64,000 nt of DNA. Source: Oscillospiraceae bacterium. Lineage in GTDB: Bacteria; Bacillota_A; Clostridia; Oscillospirales; Oscillospiraceae. The notes below the pieces were generated by a model that had not been told where the DNA came from, did not search any database, and was given only the letters and a program-made list of their open reading frames with translations. The position numbers and the translations under genes are program-made. The stretch lies in assembly GCA_015067895.1 (NCBI GenBank), contig SVLP01000002.1:137664-201663 (forward strand), read 5' to 3'. Numbering within the stretch: position 1 is the first letter of the stretch; the number at the start of each line of letters is the position of its first letter. Positions 8,838 through 16,858 of this stretch are shown here, in pieces.

Positions 8838-9392
8838 ATGACCGACCCTCAGATCATCGCGCTGTTCTGGGACAGAAATGAAGACGCGATCCGGGAAACG
8901 GACACAGCCTACGGCCGTAGGCTGTATGTCATGTCTGACAGGATCCTCCATTCCGCCCAGGATGCAGAGGAAAGCGTGAGCGATACCTATATGCGCGCCT
9001 GGGAGACGATCCCGCCACAGAAGCCCAATTATTTCTTCGCCTATCTGTCGAAGATTTGCAGGAACTTCTCCCTGATGCGGCTGGAATGGAACAATGCAGC
9101 CAAGCGAAATGCCCAAATCGTCGAGCTGACAAAGGAGCTGGAATCCTGCATCCCGGATCCAGCCTGCGAACGAACGCTGGAAGCGGAGGAGCTTGGATGG
9201 CTCCTGGATCAGTTTCTGGAGGGGCTGTCCCTTCAAAGCCGCCTGATTTTTCTGCGCCGCTACTGGTTCTCGGACTCCGTCCGGGAGATCGCACAGCGCT
9301 ATGGCATCACAGAAAGCAAGGTCAAGACACAGCTCCATCGGACGCGGAAGAAGCTGCAGCTGTTTCTGGAAAAGGAGGGGATCTGCGTATGA
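8838..9392 (+). CDS. ECF-family RNA polymerase sigma factor
   Basis: 184 aa. The sigma region 2 segment runs from DAIRETDTAYGRRLY through DAEESVSDTYMRAWE. Sigma region 4 is LIFLRRYWFSDSVREIAQRYGITESKVKTQLHRTRKKL, whose helix-turn-helix reads IAQRYGITESKVKTQ (motif quoted in part). The CCGGAGGTGAACCTCA leader supports the ATG. The stop overlaps the next start (ATGA), so sigma factor and membrane partner are coupled. It probably directs transcription of an envelope-related regulon including the downstream SLH gene. Confidence 0.9.
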   Translation: MTDPQIIALFWDRNEDAIRETDTAYGRRLYVMSDRILHSAQDAEESVSDTYMRAWETIPPQKPNYFFAYLSKICRNFSLMRLEWNNAAKRNAQIVELTKELESCIPDPACERTLEAEELGWLLDQFLEGLSLQSRLIFLRRYWFSDSVREIAQRYGITESKVKTQLHRTRKKLQLFLEKEGICV

Positions 9393-9904
9393 CCGGAAAA
9401 GACCTCCTTGTGGGCTTGAGCTGCATCGATGAGCGGTTCATCGATGAGGCTGAACACAGCAGACCCTCCATGGCTTTTCCGTGGCTGCGGATCGCATCTC
9501 TGGCCGCCTGTCTGTGCCTGATCCTGCTGTGCGTCCAGCCCCTGATGAGCGCTCCCCAGGGAACGACCCCACCGACCACTCTGCCCCATTACCTGCCGGA
9601 AGGCTTCCCGGAGGTGGTCGTGTATGTGCAGGAGATGACCGACGACGGCTTTACCGGAACGGTCGCGGAGCTGGTGATGCCCGGCCTTTTTGAGCTCGGC
9701 GCGGAGCTGAAGGTGGTATTCGAAGCGGATGCCTGGTTCGAAAAGGCTGACGGCACTTCCGGCACCGTTGCAGAGCAGCGGCCGGACTTCTCAGGCTGCT
9801 ATGTGCTGGTCATATGTACCGAATGCGGCCAGAATGCAGCGACCATCACGGTCGACACGATCTGGGAGGTACCGCCCCCGGAACACGCACCTCAGAAAGG
9901 ATGA
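9389..9904 (+). CDS. Single-pass membrane protein, probable partner/anti-sigma of the ECF sigma factor
   Basis: 171 aa, starting at the ATG that overlaps the sigma stop. A short cytoplasmic N-terminus (LSCIDERFIDEAEH) is followed by one membrane helix (LRIASLAACLCLILLCV) and an exported domain of about 120 residues. This resembles proteins encoded next to clostridial ECF sigma factors, which bind the sigma factor through the cytoplasmic tail. No zinc-finger anti-sigma motif (HxxxCxxC) is present, so the role is inferred from position and topology. Its external domain contains a CTECG pair near the C-terminus. Confidence 0.65.
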   Translation: MTGKDLLVGLSCIDERFIDEAEHSRPSMAFPWLRIASLAACLCLILLCVQPLMSAPQGTTPPTTLPHYLPEGFPEVVVYVQEMTDDGFTGTVAELVMPGLFELGAELKVVFEADAWFEKADGTSGTVAEQRPDFSGCYVLVICTECGQNAATITVDTIWEVPPPEHAPQKG

Positions 9905-9909
9905 TTAAA

Positions 9910-10848
9910 ATGAAGAAACGAATGATCGCTCTGCTGCTCTCCGCCACAATGCTTCTTTTCGTGCTTGCGCCGAAGGTCAGCGCAGCCCAGGACGCACCCT
10001 ACGCGGACGTTTCCATCGGCCAGTGGTATTTCCAGAGTGTCACATTTTGTACGGAGCTGGGCCTGATGAACGGCATCGGACAGCGTCAGTTTGCCCCCGC
10101 CGAAAGCATCAACCGGGCCATGTTCGTAACGATCCTGCACCGGCTGGCCGGTGCTCCGGATGCTGCCCCCAGCGGCTTCACCGATGTCCCCTCCGGGAGC
10201 TTTTACGCCAGGGCCGTGGACTGGGCCGCAGAGCAGGGGATCGTCAACGGTACCGGTGAAACCACGTTCTCTCCGGAACGGAGCATCCTCCGTCAGGACA
10301 TGGCCTGTATGCTGGCCCGGTACCTGATCCACATTGATGCGGATATTCTCCGGGGAGATGCTTGCGAGCAGGCTTTTCTGGATATAGACCTTGTCTCCGA
10401 CTACGCCAGGGAGTCTGTGGAGGTAATGCGCCGCACGGGACTGTTTCAGGGTGATGAAGCGTCCAATTTCCGCCCGCTGGATACTGCCAACCGGGCCGAG
10501 GCCGCGACGCTCTTCACCCGCCTGGCCCTGGCCATGGGGATCGTTCCCCGGCAGGCCCTTCTGGAAACCGAAGGTGAAGCCCATACCCTTTCCGTGGAGG
10601 ACACCATTTGGCTGTACAATAAGCTGACGGGCATGTCCTGGGAGGCGGGTATGTATGCAGAATATGTCCCCACCCACACTCTGATCCTTTGGAACGGCGA
10701 ATACCGCTTCTATCTTCCCGACGGGGATTTCTATAACGGCATCAACTATGTCTGCGGTGATGCCTACTTTGGCAGCCATCGGCTCGAACCGACTTTGCTG
10801 CAGCTCATTTACGAGCGTTTCGCAGACGATCTATTGACGAACCGCTGA
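9910..10848 (+). CDS. Secreted SLH-domain protein
   Basis: 312 aa. I use the ATG at 9910 (MKKRMIALLLS) because AAAGGA sits 8 nt before it; an ATG at 9901 also exists but lies inside the ribosome site. A signal peptide ends VSAAQ. Three S-layer homology domains follow: YADVSIGQWYFQSV...NRAMF, FTDVPSGSFYARAV...RQDMA and FLDIDLVSDYARES...NRAEA. SLH triplets bind pyruvylated secondary wall polymer and hold proteins on the cell wall. A C-terminal domain of about 90 residues has no recognised family. It follows the sigma/anti-sigma pair closely and is probably co-transcribed. Confidence 0.85.
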   Translation: MKKRMIALLLSATMLLFVLAPKVSAAQDAPYADVSIGQWYFQSVTFCTELGLMNGIGQRQFAPAESINRAMFVTILHRLAGAPDAAPSGFTDVPSGSFYARAVDWAAEQGIVNGTGETTFSPERSILRQDMACMLARYLIHIDADILRGDACEQAFLDIDLVSDYARESVEVMRRTGLFQGDEASNFRPLDTANRAEAATLFTRLALAMGIVPRQALLETEGEAHTLSVEDTIWLYNKLTGMSWEAGMYAEYVPTHTLILWNGEYRFYLPDGDFYNGINYVCGDAYFGSHRLEPTLLQLIYERFADDLLTNR

Positions 10849-10891
10849 TCCTGGCCGGTGGCAAAATTCCGGCCGGAACCCGCTGAAAAAC

Positions 10892-10925
10892 GGGGCTGTA
10901 AAGACCTATGCGTTTTTACAGCCCC
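10892..10925. terminator. Terminator shared by the SLH gene and the cotJC 3' end
   Basis: Stem GGGGCTGTAAA (10892-10902) with TTTACAGCCCC (10915-10925). On the minus strand it is followed by GTTTTTC, directly after the cotJC stop, so it most clearly terminates cotJC. On the plus strand the T run is weaker. Confidence 0.7.
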
Positions 10926-10931
10926 ATTTCC

Positions 10932-11007
10932 TTTACAGATCGATGGCCGGGTTCATACAGTAGACATTGCGCTGATTCAGCTTCCGCCGCAAGAGCTCCA
11001 CGGCTTC
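10932..11007 (-). pseudogene. cotJC: 3' end of split cotJC (manganese-catalase-like spore coat protein)
   Basis: On the minus strand this encodes GEAVELLRRKLNQRNVY... ending NPAIDL and TAA at 10932. This is the characteristic C-terminus of CotJC proteins (family pattern FGEAL...KLDSKNFYAFNPSFD). The part before GEA belongs to the inserted element. Joined to the fragment at 59356-59705 across the common GCTTC, the frame reads HFQRFGEAVELLRR without a break. The gene was therefore interrupted by the conjugative element. Confidence 0.8.
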
Positions 11008-11010
11008 GCC
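11003..11010. other. attL: left junction of the conjugative element
   Basis: GCTTCGCC here and GCTTCTCC at 59351-59358 flank the element. The identical GCTTC (11003-11007 and 59351-59355) is the likely crossover core, short as expected for a large serine recombinase. To the left is cotJC coding sequence; to the right is element sequence. From 11011 to 11165 no gene is seen. Confidence 0.7.
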
Positions 11011-11165
11011 AGAACAGTCAACGTGAAGCATCACAGAAAGTGCCACCAACAACCACTATTCAGAGCAATTCCCATGATTACTGATCCGAAAAGTTCAGCC
11101 AAACGCACACTTGAATTTCCGTGACCATTTTTCTACGATAAGGGCATGAGGAAGGACGTGATTGT

Positions 11166-11312
11166 ATGTTCCGTAAAAAGAGGTATCTCAGATTGACCAG
11201 TCAAGAGCTGCAAGTAATCCTGCATAGCCTTATCGAGCTGCGAAACAGCCTCATTCAGCAGGGGCGGTCATCTGACTGTGTGGACGAGCTCATCCTGAAA
11301 TTCTCGGAATAG
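11166..11312 (+). CDS. 48-aa conserved element protein, paralogue of the protein at 34680
   Basis: The ATG follows GAGGAAGGACG. The 48-aa product contains LIELRNSLIQQG and CVDELILKF. The 63-aa product at 34680-34871 carries the matching NELRNGLIREE and VVDELLLKT in the same order and spacing, so the two are related. It is the first gene inside the left end, upstream of parA. It has a basic N-terminus (MFRKKRYLR). No function is known to me; small proteins of this kind are typical of Tn1549-like elements. Confidence 0.6.
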   Translation: MFRKKRYLRLTSQELQVILHSLIELRNSLIQQGRSSDCVDELILKFSE

Positions 11313-11318
11313 ACCATC

Positions 11319-11356
11319 TTACATAGGCCGCTTGTTTTTGGAACAGGCGGCTTTTT
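11319..11356 (+). terminator. TTACATAG + GC hairpin with T run
   Basis: TTACATAG (11319-11326), then stem GCCGCTTGTT / AACAGGCGGC (11327-11336 with 11342-11351) and TTTTT. It terminates transcription after the 48-aa gene and belongs to the recurrent TTACATA-hairpin family of this element. Confidence 0.7.
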
Positions 11357-11364
11357 CCGTTCCC

Positions 11365-11395
11365 TTACATAGCCACCCATTCGCCGTGGGCGGCT
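11365..11395 (+). promoter_or_regulatory. TTACATAG + GC hairpin preceding parA
   Basis: A second TTACATAG (11365-11372) overlaps the stem AGCCACCCA / TGGGCGGCT (11371-11379 with 11387-11395). There is no long T run; it is followed by the parA ribosome site AAAGGAGG. It could be an attenuator or a 5' stabilising hairpin. Confidence 0.5.
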
Positions 11396-11421
11396 AAATC
11401 TTTAGAAAGGAGGAATATCAA

Positions 11422-12237
11422 ATGGCGAAGGTAATCGCTGTGGCGAATCAGAAGGGTGGCGCGGGAAAGAGTACCACCGTATTCAATCTGGGTGCCGGAC
11501 TCGCCGCCAGCGGCAGGAAAGTCCTGCTTCTAGATGTAGACCCCCAGGGAGATTTGACGAAGATGCTGGGTCAGCGACGGCCCCATGAGCTGTCCTTTAC
11601 TTTGAGCAATGCCATGGATGCAGTCGTTACCGGCAAGGCGAACGATTCCCACCCGGAGATCCTGCACCACAAAGAGGGCTTTGATTTTGTCCCCGCAAAC
11701 CGGTCGCTCTCAGCAGTGGAGGTTGGACTTGTGAATACCCCGAACCGGGAGACGGTGCTGCGCCGCTATCTGGATGGAATCCGGGACGGCTATGACTATG
11801 TACTTCTGGACTGCCGACCGTCTCTGGGTATGCTGGTCATCAACGCACTGGCTGCATCGGATTATGTCATCATTCCCATCCAGGCCGAGTATCTGGCCGC
11901 GGAGGATATGACGGAGCTGCTCGTCACGGTTCAGAATGTCAGGAAAGGCATCAATCCGCAGCTTCAGATCGGTGGCGTGTTCCTGAGTATGGTGAACCGA
12001 ACCAGATTCCGGCAGGAGATCGCAAACGCCGTGCGGAAGAACTGCGGAACCCATGTGCCGGTCTTTCGCACCAGCATTCCCGATACGGTACGCCTTGCCG
12101 AAGTCAGTGCAGCGGGTAAAAGCATTTTTCTGCATGATCCCAGAGGAAAGTCGGCGCAGGCGTACAGAAGTCTTGTAAAGGAGGTGCTGGACATTGGCAG
12201 CAGGCGGCGCAGCAAGCCTTTTGACCTCGGTAGATAG
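11422..12237 (+). CDS. parA: ParA-family partition ATPase
   Basis: 271 aa, starting after AAAGGAGGAATATCAA. The deviant Walker A is KGGAGKSTTVFNLG, Walker A' is LLLDVDPQGDLT, and Walker B follows at YVLLDCRPSLG. These are hallmarks of ParA/Soj/MinD ATPases. ParA proteins on conjugative elements help maintain the excised circle or assist transfer, acting on the nucleoid with ParB. The parB gene overlaps its 3' end by 44 nt. Base composition and codon use match the element backbone. Confidence 0.93.
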   Translation: MAKVIAVANQKGGAGKSTTVFNLGAGLAASGRKVLLLDVDPQGDLTKMLGQRRPHELSFTLSNAMDAVVTGKANDSHPEILHHKEGFDFVPANRSLSAVEVGLVNTPNRETVLRRYLDGIRDGYDYVLLDCRPSLGMLVINALAASDYVIIPIQAEYLAAEDMTELLVTVQNVRKGINPQLQIGGVFLSMVNRTRFRQEIANAVRKNCGTHVPVFRTSIPDTVRLAEVSAAGKSIFLHDPRGKSAQAYRSLVKEVLDIGSRRRSKPFDLGR

Positions 12238-13114
12238 TCTGTTCACCACCCAGGCCCAGCGGGACGAAGCACCTTTCGAGACAATTGTACAGCTCCCTTC
12301 GGAGCAGATCAGTGACTTTCCCGACCATCCCTTCAAAGTCCTCATGGATGACAAGATGGCGGAGCTGGTGGACAGTGTTCGTCAGTACGGCATTCTTGTT
12401 CCTGCAATCGTGCGCCCTGCTCCGGACGGTGGTTATCAGATGGTTGCCGGACACCGGCGTAAGCGAGCCAGTGAGCTCGCAGGTGTTCCGCTGCCTTGTA
12501 TCGTCCGAAATCTCAGCGATGACGAGGCCACCATCATCATGGTGGATTCCAACCTCCAGCGTGAAAAGCTCCTGCCCTCGGAGAAAGCGTTTGCCTATAA
12601 GATGAAGCAGGAAGCCATGAAGCGGCAAGGACAGCGAACTGATTTAACTTTGTCGCCAGTGGCGACGAAGTTGGATACAGCTTCAGCAGTGGGACAACAA
12701 TGCGGAGAAAGCCGTGACCAGGTGTTTCGCTATATCCGCTTGACCTATCTGGTTCCTGACCTTCTCGCACTGGTGGATGATGATAAGATCGCCATGCGTC
12801 CTGCGGTGGAGCTTTCGTATCTGTCCCCGGAGGAACAGGCGATCCTCTATGAGATCATCCAGGCCGAGGACTGCACACCATCCCATGCCCAGGCCATCCG
12901 GCTTCGGCAGCTATCTAAGGACGGGAACCTTTCTGCACGGCAGACCCTTTCTGTCATGCAGGAGCAGAAGCCCAATCAGAAGGAGCATTTCCGAATGCCC
13001 AGAGAACGCATCAGCAAGTATTTTCCGCCGGGGACGCCTGCGCAGAAGATCGAGGACACTATCATCAAGGCGTTGGAGCTTTACCGCAAGCGTCAGCGGG
13101 AGCAAAGCAGATAG
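12194..13114 (+). CDS. parB: ParB-family partition protein
   Basis: 306 aa, starting at TTG 12194; AAGGAGG at 12178-12184 gives good spacing and no nearby ATG is in frame. The N-terminal ParB/Srx domain carries VRQYGILVPAIV and the CTP/DNA-clamp motif GYQMVAGHRRKRAS. A central helix-turn-helix follows (SAVGQQCGESRDQVFRYIRLTYLVPDLL, given in part). The C-terminus ends in a basic helix, ELYRKRQREQSR. It works with ParA at a centromere-like site not visible here. The 44-nt overlap with parA suggests strict co-expression. Confidence 0.9.
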   Translation: MAAGGAASLLTSVDSLFTTQAQRDEAPFETIVQLPSEQISDFPDHPFKVLMDDKMAELVDSVRQYGILVPAIVRPAPDGGYQMVAGHRRKRASELAGVPLPCIVRNLSDDEATIIMVDSNLQREKLLPSEKAFAYKMKQEAMKRQGQRTDLTLSPVATKLDTASAVGQQCGESRDQVFRYIRLTYLVPDLLALVDDDKIAMRPAVELSYLSPEEQAILYEIIQAEDCTPSHAQAIRLRQLSKDGNLSARQTLSVMQEQKPNQKEHFRMPRERISKYFPPGTPAQKIEDTIIKALELYRKRQREQSR

Positions 13115-13241
13115 CCTCCTGACAAGGGGGCAGTATCGCTGTAACTAAAAGTGGAACTCTGTGTTTCCCCCTCTCCACACCTCACCCCCTCCAAACTACC
13201 TGTACTACCCGAAAAGAAGAATCTATCAGCCCTATGTATGA

Positions 13242-13270
13242 AACGTACCTGTAACGGGTGCGTTATTTTT
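13242..13270 (+). terminator. Hairpin plus T run upstream of the adhesin gene
   Basis: Stem AACGTACC (13242-13249) with GGGTGCGTT (13256-13264), then ATTTTTA. It lies 24 nt before the adhesin start and may be the parAB terminator or an attenuator. The rest of the 143-bp gap is C-rich without recognisable sites. Confidence 0.45.
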
Positions 13271-13293
13271 ATACCCACAAGGAGGAAAACAAC

Positions 13294-16200
13294 ATGAAAA
13301 CCATCATCAAGAGAACCACCGCCATGCTTCTGACTCTGGTGCTGTGTCTGTCTGCCTTCCTGAGCGGCGGCATCCCCACCGTCCAGGCCGCCGAGCAGCG
13401 GGCCGAAGTCCGCAACATCCAGTTCCCCCGTGAGGGCGATGACAACTACGACGCCGCCTGGGGCCATCCCGCCCTGAAGTACCGCAACGGCTGGGAGACC
13501 AGCAAATCCAGCAAGAATATCATCCGGGCTATGGAATCCTACTCCGGCACTGTCTGCTACTGCATCGAACCCGGTGTCATCCAGAATACCGGCGACACCT
13601 TCGTGAGCCGTGGCGATGACTTCTGGGACACCATTCCTGATGATCTGAACCACACCCTTTCCGGCGAGGAGATCCGCACCGTCATTGGCCGTATCCTTCA
13701 GTACGGCTACACCGGCAAGGTCAGCACTTCCTGGTATTCCCAGAACGAGGAGGATGCCAACAAGCTCGCCAATCTGCTGGCTACCCAGCTTCTGGTCTGG
13801 GAGACTATCGTGGGCGAGCGTGATATGAACTTCAACCATGTGGCTCCCGGCGATGGCTACGACTGTGTGGCGGAGTACATCGCAGAGGATCACCCCCTTC
13901 ACGATAGAGTGTTCTCCTACTACGACAGCATCGTCTCCAAAGTGAAGAAGCACACCACCATCCCCAGCTTCTGCGGTAAGGAGTACAGCCTCACCTGGGA
14001 CGGTGAACACTACTCCGTCACCCTGACCGACACCAACAGCATCCTCGACCAGTTTGCTTTCTCAGCCGGTAATGAGACCGTCAAGACCTCCCACAGCGGC
14101 AACACCCTCACCGTCTACACCGATACTGCACCCGACAAGGCAGTCACCATCACCGCCACCCGACTCAACTCCTTCCGCAAGGGCTTGGTGGTCTGGACAG
14201 ACGGAACCTTTGACCCCGACGGCGGCACTCAGGATATGGTTTCCTTCGCTGAGAGCGTCAGCGATCCCGTCAGCGGCTCCTTCACCGTCAAGCTCGGCAC
14301 CGGCGACCTGAAGCTGTACAAGACCAGCGAGGATGACAATATTGCCGGCATCACCTTCACCATCACCGGCAACGGCCAGACCTACACCGTCACCACCGAC
14401 GAGAAGGGCGAGATCACCCTGAAGGATCTGACTCCCGGCACCTACACCGTCACCGAGCAGAGCCACGACCTCTACGAACCCCAGGAGAGCAAGACCGTCA
14501 CCATCGTCAGCGGCGAGACTGCCACCGTGAGCTTCGCCAACACCCTGCGCCGGGGCGGTCTGATCGTCACCAAGACCAGTGATGACGGTCTGGTGGAGGG
14601 TGTCAAGTTCCGTCTCACCGGTACCGCAGCCTGCGGCCTGGGCGTGGAGGAATACGCCGTTACCGATGCCACCGGCAAGGCAAAGTTCGAGAACATCCCC
14701 ATCGGCTCCGGCTATGTGCTGTCCGAGGTGGACACCCCCAGCCGCTACGAAGTCCCCGATGCCCTGGATGTGACCATCGAGTGGAACACCGTCACTGAGA
14801 AGTCCGTCCACAACACCATGAAGCTGGCCCGCATCCGCATCAGCAAGACCGGTGAGATTTTTGCCTCCGTCCACTGCGACAGCGGCATCTATGTCCCCAT
14901 CTACGCAGAGCAGGCCCTCGCCGGTGCGGTTTTTGAGATCGCAGCCGCAGAGGACATCATCACCGCAGACGGCACCGTCCGCCATACCGCCGGCGAGGTC
15001 GTGGACACTGTCACCACCGACGAAAGCGGCAATGCCGTTAGCAAGGAGCTGTATCCTGGCAAATACACCATCCTGGAGATCCATGCCCCAGGCGGCACCG
15101 TCCTGAATACCGAACCCAAGACCGTGGAGCTGTCTGAGAACGCCGATGACGAAATCACCGAGGCCATGGTCAGCTTCACGAATAGCCGCCAGAAGGCCGC
15201 TGTGACCGTTAAGAAGCAGCTGGAACAGAACAAGGATTTCGGCATCGGCCTGGGCGGCGAAATCGCCTCCGTTACCTTCGGCCTCTACGCCGCCGAGGAG
15301 CTGACCGCCGCTGACGGCTCCGTCATCCCCGCAGACGGCCTCATGGATATCATTTCCGTCGATCTGGAGGGCACAGCCACCTGTACCACCGACCTGCCCC
15401 TGGGTAGCTACTATCTCATGGAGCTGTCCACCGACGAGCATTACCTGCTTTCTCAGGACAAGTATCCCTTTACCTTCGCCTACGACGGCCAGGATATCCC
15501 TCTGGTGGAGATCACCGTCAACGAGGGCGAGGCTATCACCAACACCCTGCGAACCGGCAAGATCATGGGCGTCAAGAAGGACGGCGGCGGCAACGCCCTG
15601 GCCGGTGCCATCATCGGCATCTTCCAGCCCAACGAAATTGAATACACCGCCGACACTGCCATCCTCACCACCGTTTCTTCCGAGGATGGCAGTTTTTCTT
15701 TCCCCAGCGTTCCCTACGGCACCTGGATCATCCGGGAGATCGCAGCCCCGGAGGGCTACCTGCTGACCGAGGAGAGCTACCCCGTGACCGTCAGCGAGGA
15801 TGGTCAGGTCATCGTCATCGAGATCGTCAACCAGCAGATCACCGGCTCTGTGAAGCTGACCAAGGTGGACAGGGACTATCCCGAAAACAAGCTGACCGGC
15901 GCAGAGTTCCAGATCTGGGCAGATGGCAACGGTGATGAGCTGCTGACCGAGGAGGATATCCTGTTTGGCTCCATGGCGGAGACGGAACCCGGCATCTATG
16001 AGCTGTTTGACCTGCCCTTCGGCGGCTACTTCGTCCGGGAAATCAAGGCCCCCGACGGCTTCGTGCTGGATGAGAATGCCTACTTCTTCCGGATCTCCGA
16101 GGACGGTCAAACCGTCATCGTTGAGAACGGGGCCGGTGTCGGCTTCCTGAATGCACCCAAGACCGGCAAGCTGAAAATCAACAAGACCTCCAGCAACGGC

Positions 16201-16542
16201 AAGGTTGCCGGTTTCTCTTTTCTTGTCACCGGCCCCAGCGGTTATGAGCAGACCTTTACCACCGACGAAACCGGCGTGATCGAGATCGACGGTCTGCGCA
16301 TCGGCAAGTATACCGTGTCAGAGATGTCCGATGATGCTTCCGAGGGCTATGTCCTGCCGAAGGCGCAGACGGTGGAGGTCATCGACAGCGAGATCATCAC
16401 CGTGGAGATGTACAACCACTGGCGGGACACTCCCAAGACCGGCGACGACAGCACCCCCAACCTCTGGCTTGCGCTGCTGGCGGCATCTGCCATCGGCCTG
16501 ACGCTCTGCGGCGTGTACTTCTACCGCAAGCGCAAGCATTAA
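13294..16542 (+). CDS. Sortase-anchored adhesin with thioester (TQXA) domain and about seven Cna-B repeats
   Basis: 1082 aa. The start is the ATG after AAGGAGGAAAACAAC, followed by a signal peptide (MLLTLVLCLSAFLSGG...VQA). The thioester-domain features CYCIEPG (about residue 90) and ATQLLVWE (about 170) suggest a covalent Cys-Gln bond able to bind host or partner-cell surfaces. Seven Cna-B/SpaA-like beta domains run from about residue 345 (beginnings such as GDLKLYKTSED, GLIVTKTSDDG, GSVKLTKVDRD and GKLKINKTSSNG), with Lys and Glu residues typical of isopeptide bonds. The C-terminus has a TPKTGD sorting signal, a hydrophobic helix and RKRKH. TPKTG fits class B sortases of clostridia, and such a sortase is encoded at 40593. 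It probably promotes mating contact or host adhesion. Confidence 0.9.
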   Translation: MKTIIKRTTAMLLTLVLCLSAFLSGGIPTVQAAEQRAEVRNIQFPREGDDNYDAAWGHPALKYRNGWETSKSSKNIIRAMESYSGTVCYCIEPGVIQNTGDTFVSRGDDFWDTIPDDLNHTLSGEEIRTVIGRILQYGYTGKVSTSWYSQNEEDANKLANLLATQLLVWETIVGERDMNFNHVAPGDGYDCVAEYIAEDHPLHDRVFSYYDSIVSKVKKHTTIPSFCGKEYSLTWDGEHYSVTLTDTNSILDQFAFSAGNETVKTSHSGNTLTVYTDTAPDKAVTITATRLNSFRKGLVVWTDGTFDPDGGTQDMVSFAESVSDPVSGSFTVKLGTGDLKLYKTSEDDNIAGITFTITGNGQTYTVTTDEKGEITLKDLTPGTYTVTEQSHDLYEPQESKTVTIVSGETATVSFANTLRRGGLIVTKTSDDGLVEGVKFRLTGTAACGLGVEEYAVTDATGKAKFENIPIGSGYVLSEVDTPSRYEVPDALDVTIEWNTVTEKSVHNTMKLARIRISKTGEIFASVHCDSGIYVPIYAEQALAGAVFEIAAAEDIITADGTVRHTAGEVVDTVTTDESGNAVSKELYPGKYTILEIHAPGGTVLNTEPKTVELSENADDEITEAMVSFTNSRQKAAVTVKKQLEQNKDFGIGLGGEIASVTFGLYAAEELTAADGSVIPADGLMDIISVDLEGTATCTTDLPLGSYYLMELSTDEHYLLSQDKYPFTFAYDGQDIPLVEITVNEGEAITNTLRTGKIMGVKKDGGGNALAGAIIGIFQPNEIEYTADTAILTTVSSEDGSFSFPSVPYGTWIIREIAAPEGYLLTEESYPVTVSEDGQVIVIEIVNQQITGSVKLTKVDRDYPENKLTGAEFQIWADGNGDELLTEEDILFGSMAETEPGIYELFDLPFGGYFVREIKAPDGFVLDENAYFFRISEDGQTVIVENGAGVGFLNAPKTGKLKINKTSSNGKVAGFSFLVTGPSGYEQTFTTDETGVIEIDGLRIGKYTVSEMSDDASEGYVLPKAQTVEVIDSEIITVEMYNHWRDTPKTGDDSTPNLWLALLAASAIGLTLCGVYFYRKRKH

Positions 16543-16548
16543 TTCATA

Positions 16549-16574
16549 TGGGCGGCACTGCCGCCCATTACATA
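16549..16574 (+). promoter_or_regulatory. GC hairpin followed by TTACATA
   Basis: Perfect stem ATGGGCGGC / GCCGCCCAT around 16548-16568, immediately followed by TTACATA (16568-16574) and then the ribosome site of the next gene. No T run is present on the plus strand. It is a member of the element's TTACATA-hairpin family. Confidence 0.5.
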
Positions 16575-16594
16575 CCAAAGAAAGGAGGAAAACA

Positions 16595-16858
16595 ATGACA
16601 CAGCGGACAAACGCCGGATACACCATCACGGACTCGTTGACCATCGGCAATACGGAGTTCGTCATCGGAAAGAACAACGCCACGCCGCCCATGTTCGTCA
16701 CCTGGGCCTGCAAAGGCGGCAATGACTACTTCTGGGGCCATTACATGGAAACCAGAGAAGCGGCAGAGCGAGATCTGCTGGATCGTGCAGCAATCGAGCT
16801 GGAGCTGCAATACCCCAGCCGGGAAACCAAACCAAGAGACAAGGAGCGTGAGCGATAA
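16595..16858 (+). CDS. Small conserved conjugative-element protein (87 aa)
   Basis: The ATG follows AAAGGAGGAAAACA. The 87-aa product contains YTITDSLTIGNTEFV, PPMFVTWACKGGNDYFWGHY and a charged C-terminus. Proteins with this FVTW/YFWGHY pattern recur in Tn1549-like elements of gut clostridia at this position, but I know no function. The stop codon overlaps the next start by one base, so the two genes are translated together. Confidence 0.7.
   Translation: MTQRTNAGYTITDSLTIGNTEFVIGKNNATPPMFVTWACKGGNDYFWGHYMETREAAERDLLDRAAIELELQYPSRETKPRDKERER

Noticed and set aside
10849..11165. Plus-strand 88-aa frame at 10858-11124
   Set aside because: It crosses the terminator and the attL junction and is antisense to the cotJC 3' end; not a gene.
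14062..16110. 682-aa frame antisense to the adhesin gene
   Set aside because: It is a mirror of the GC-rich codon periodicity of the adhesin; it has a Gly/Asp/Val-biased composition, no ribosome site and no domain.
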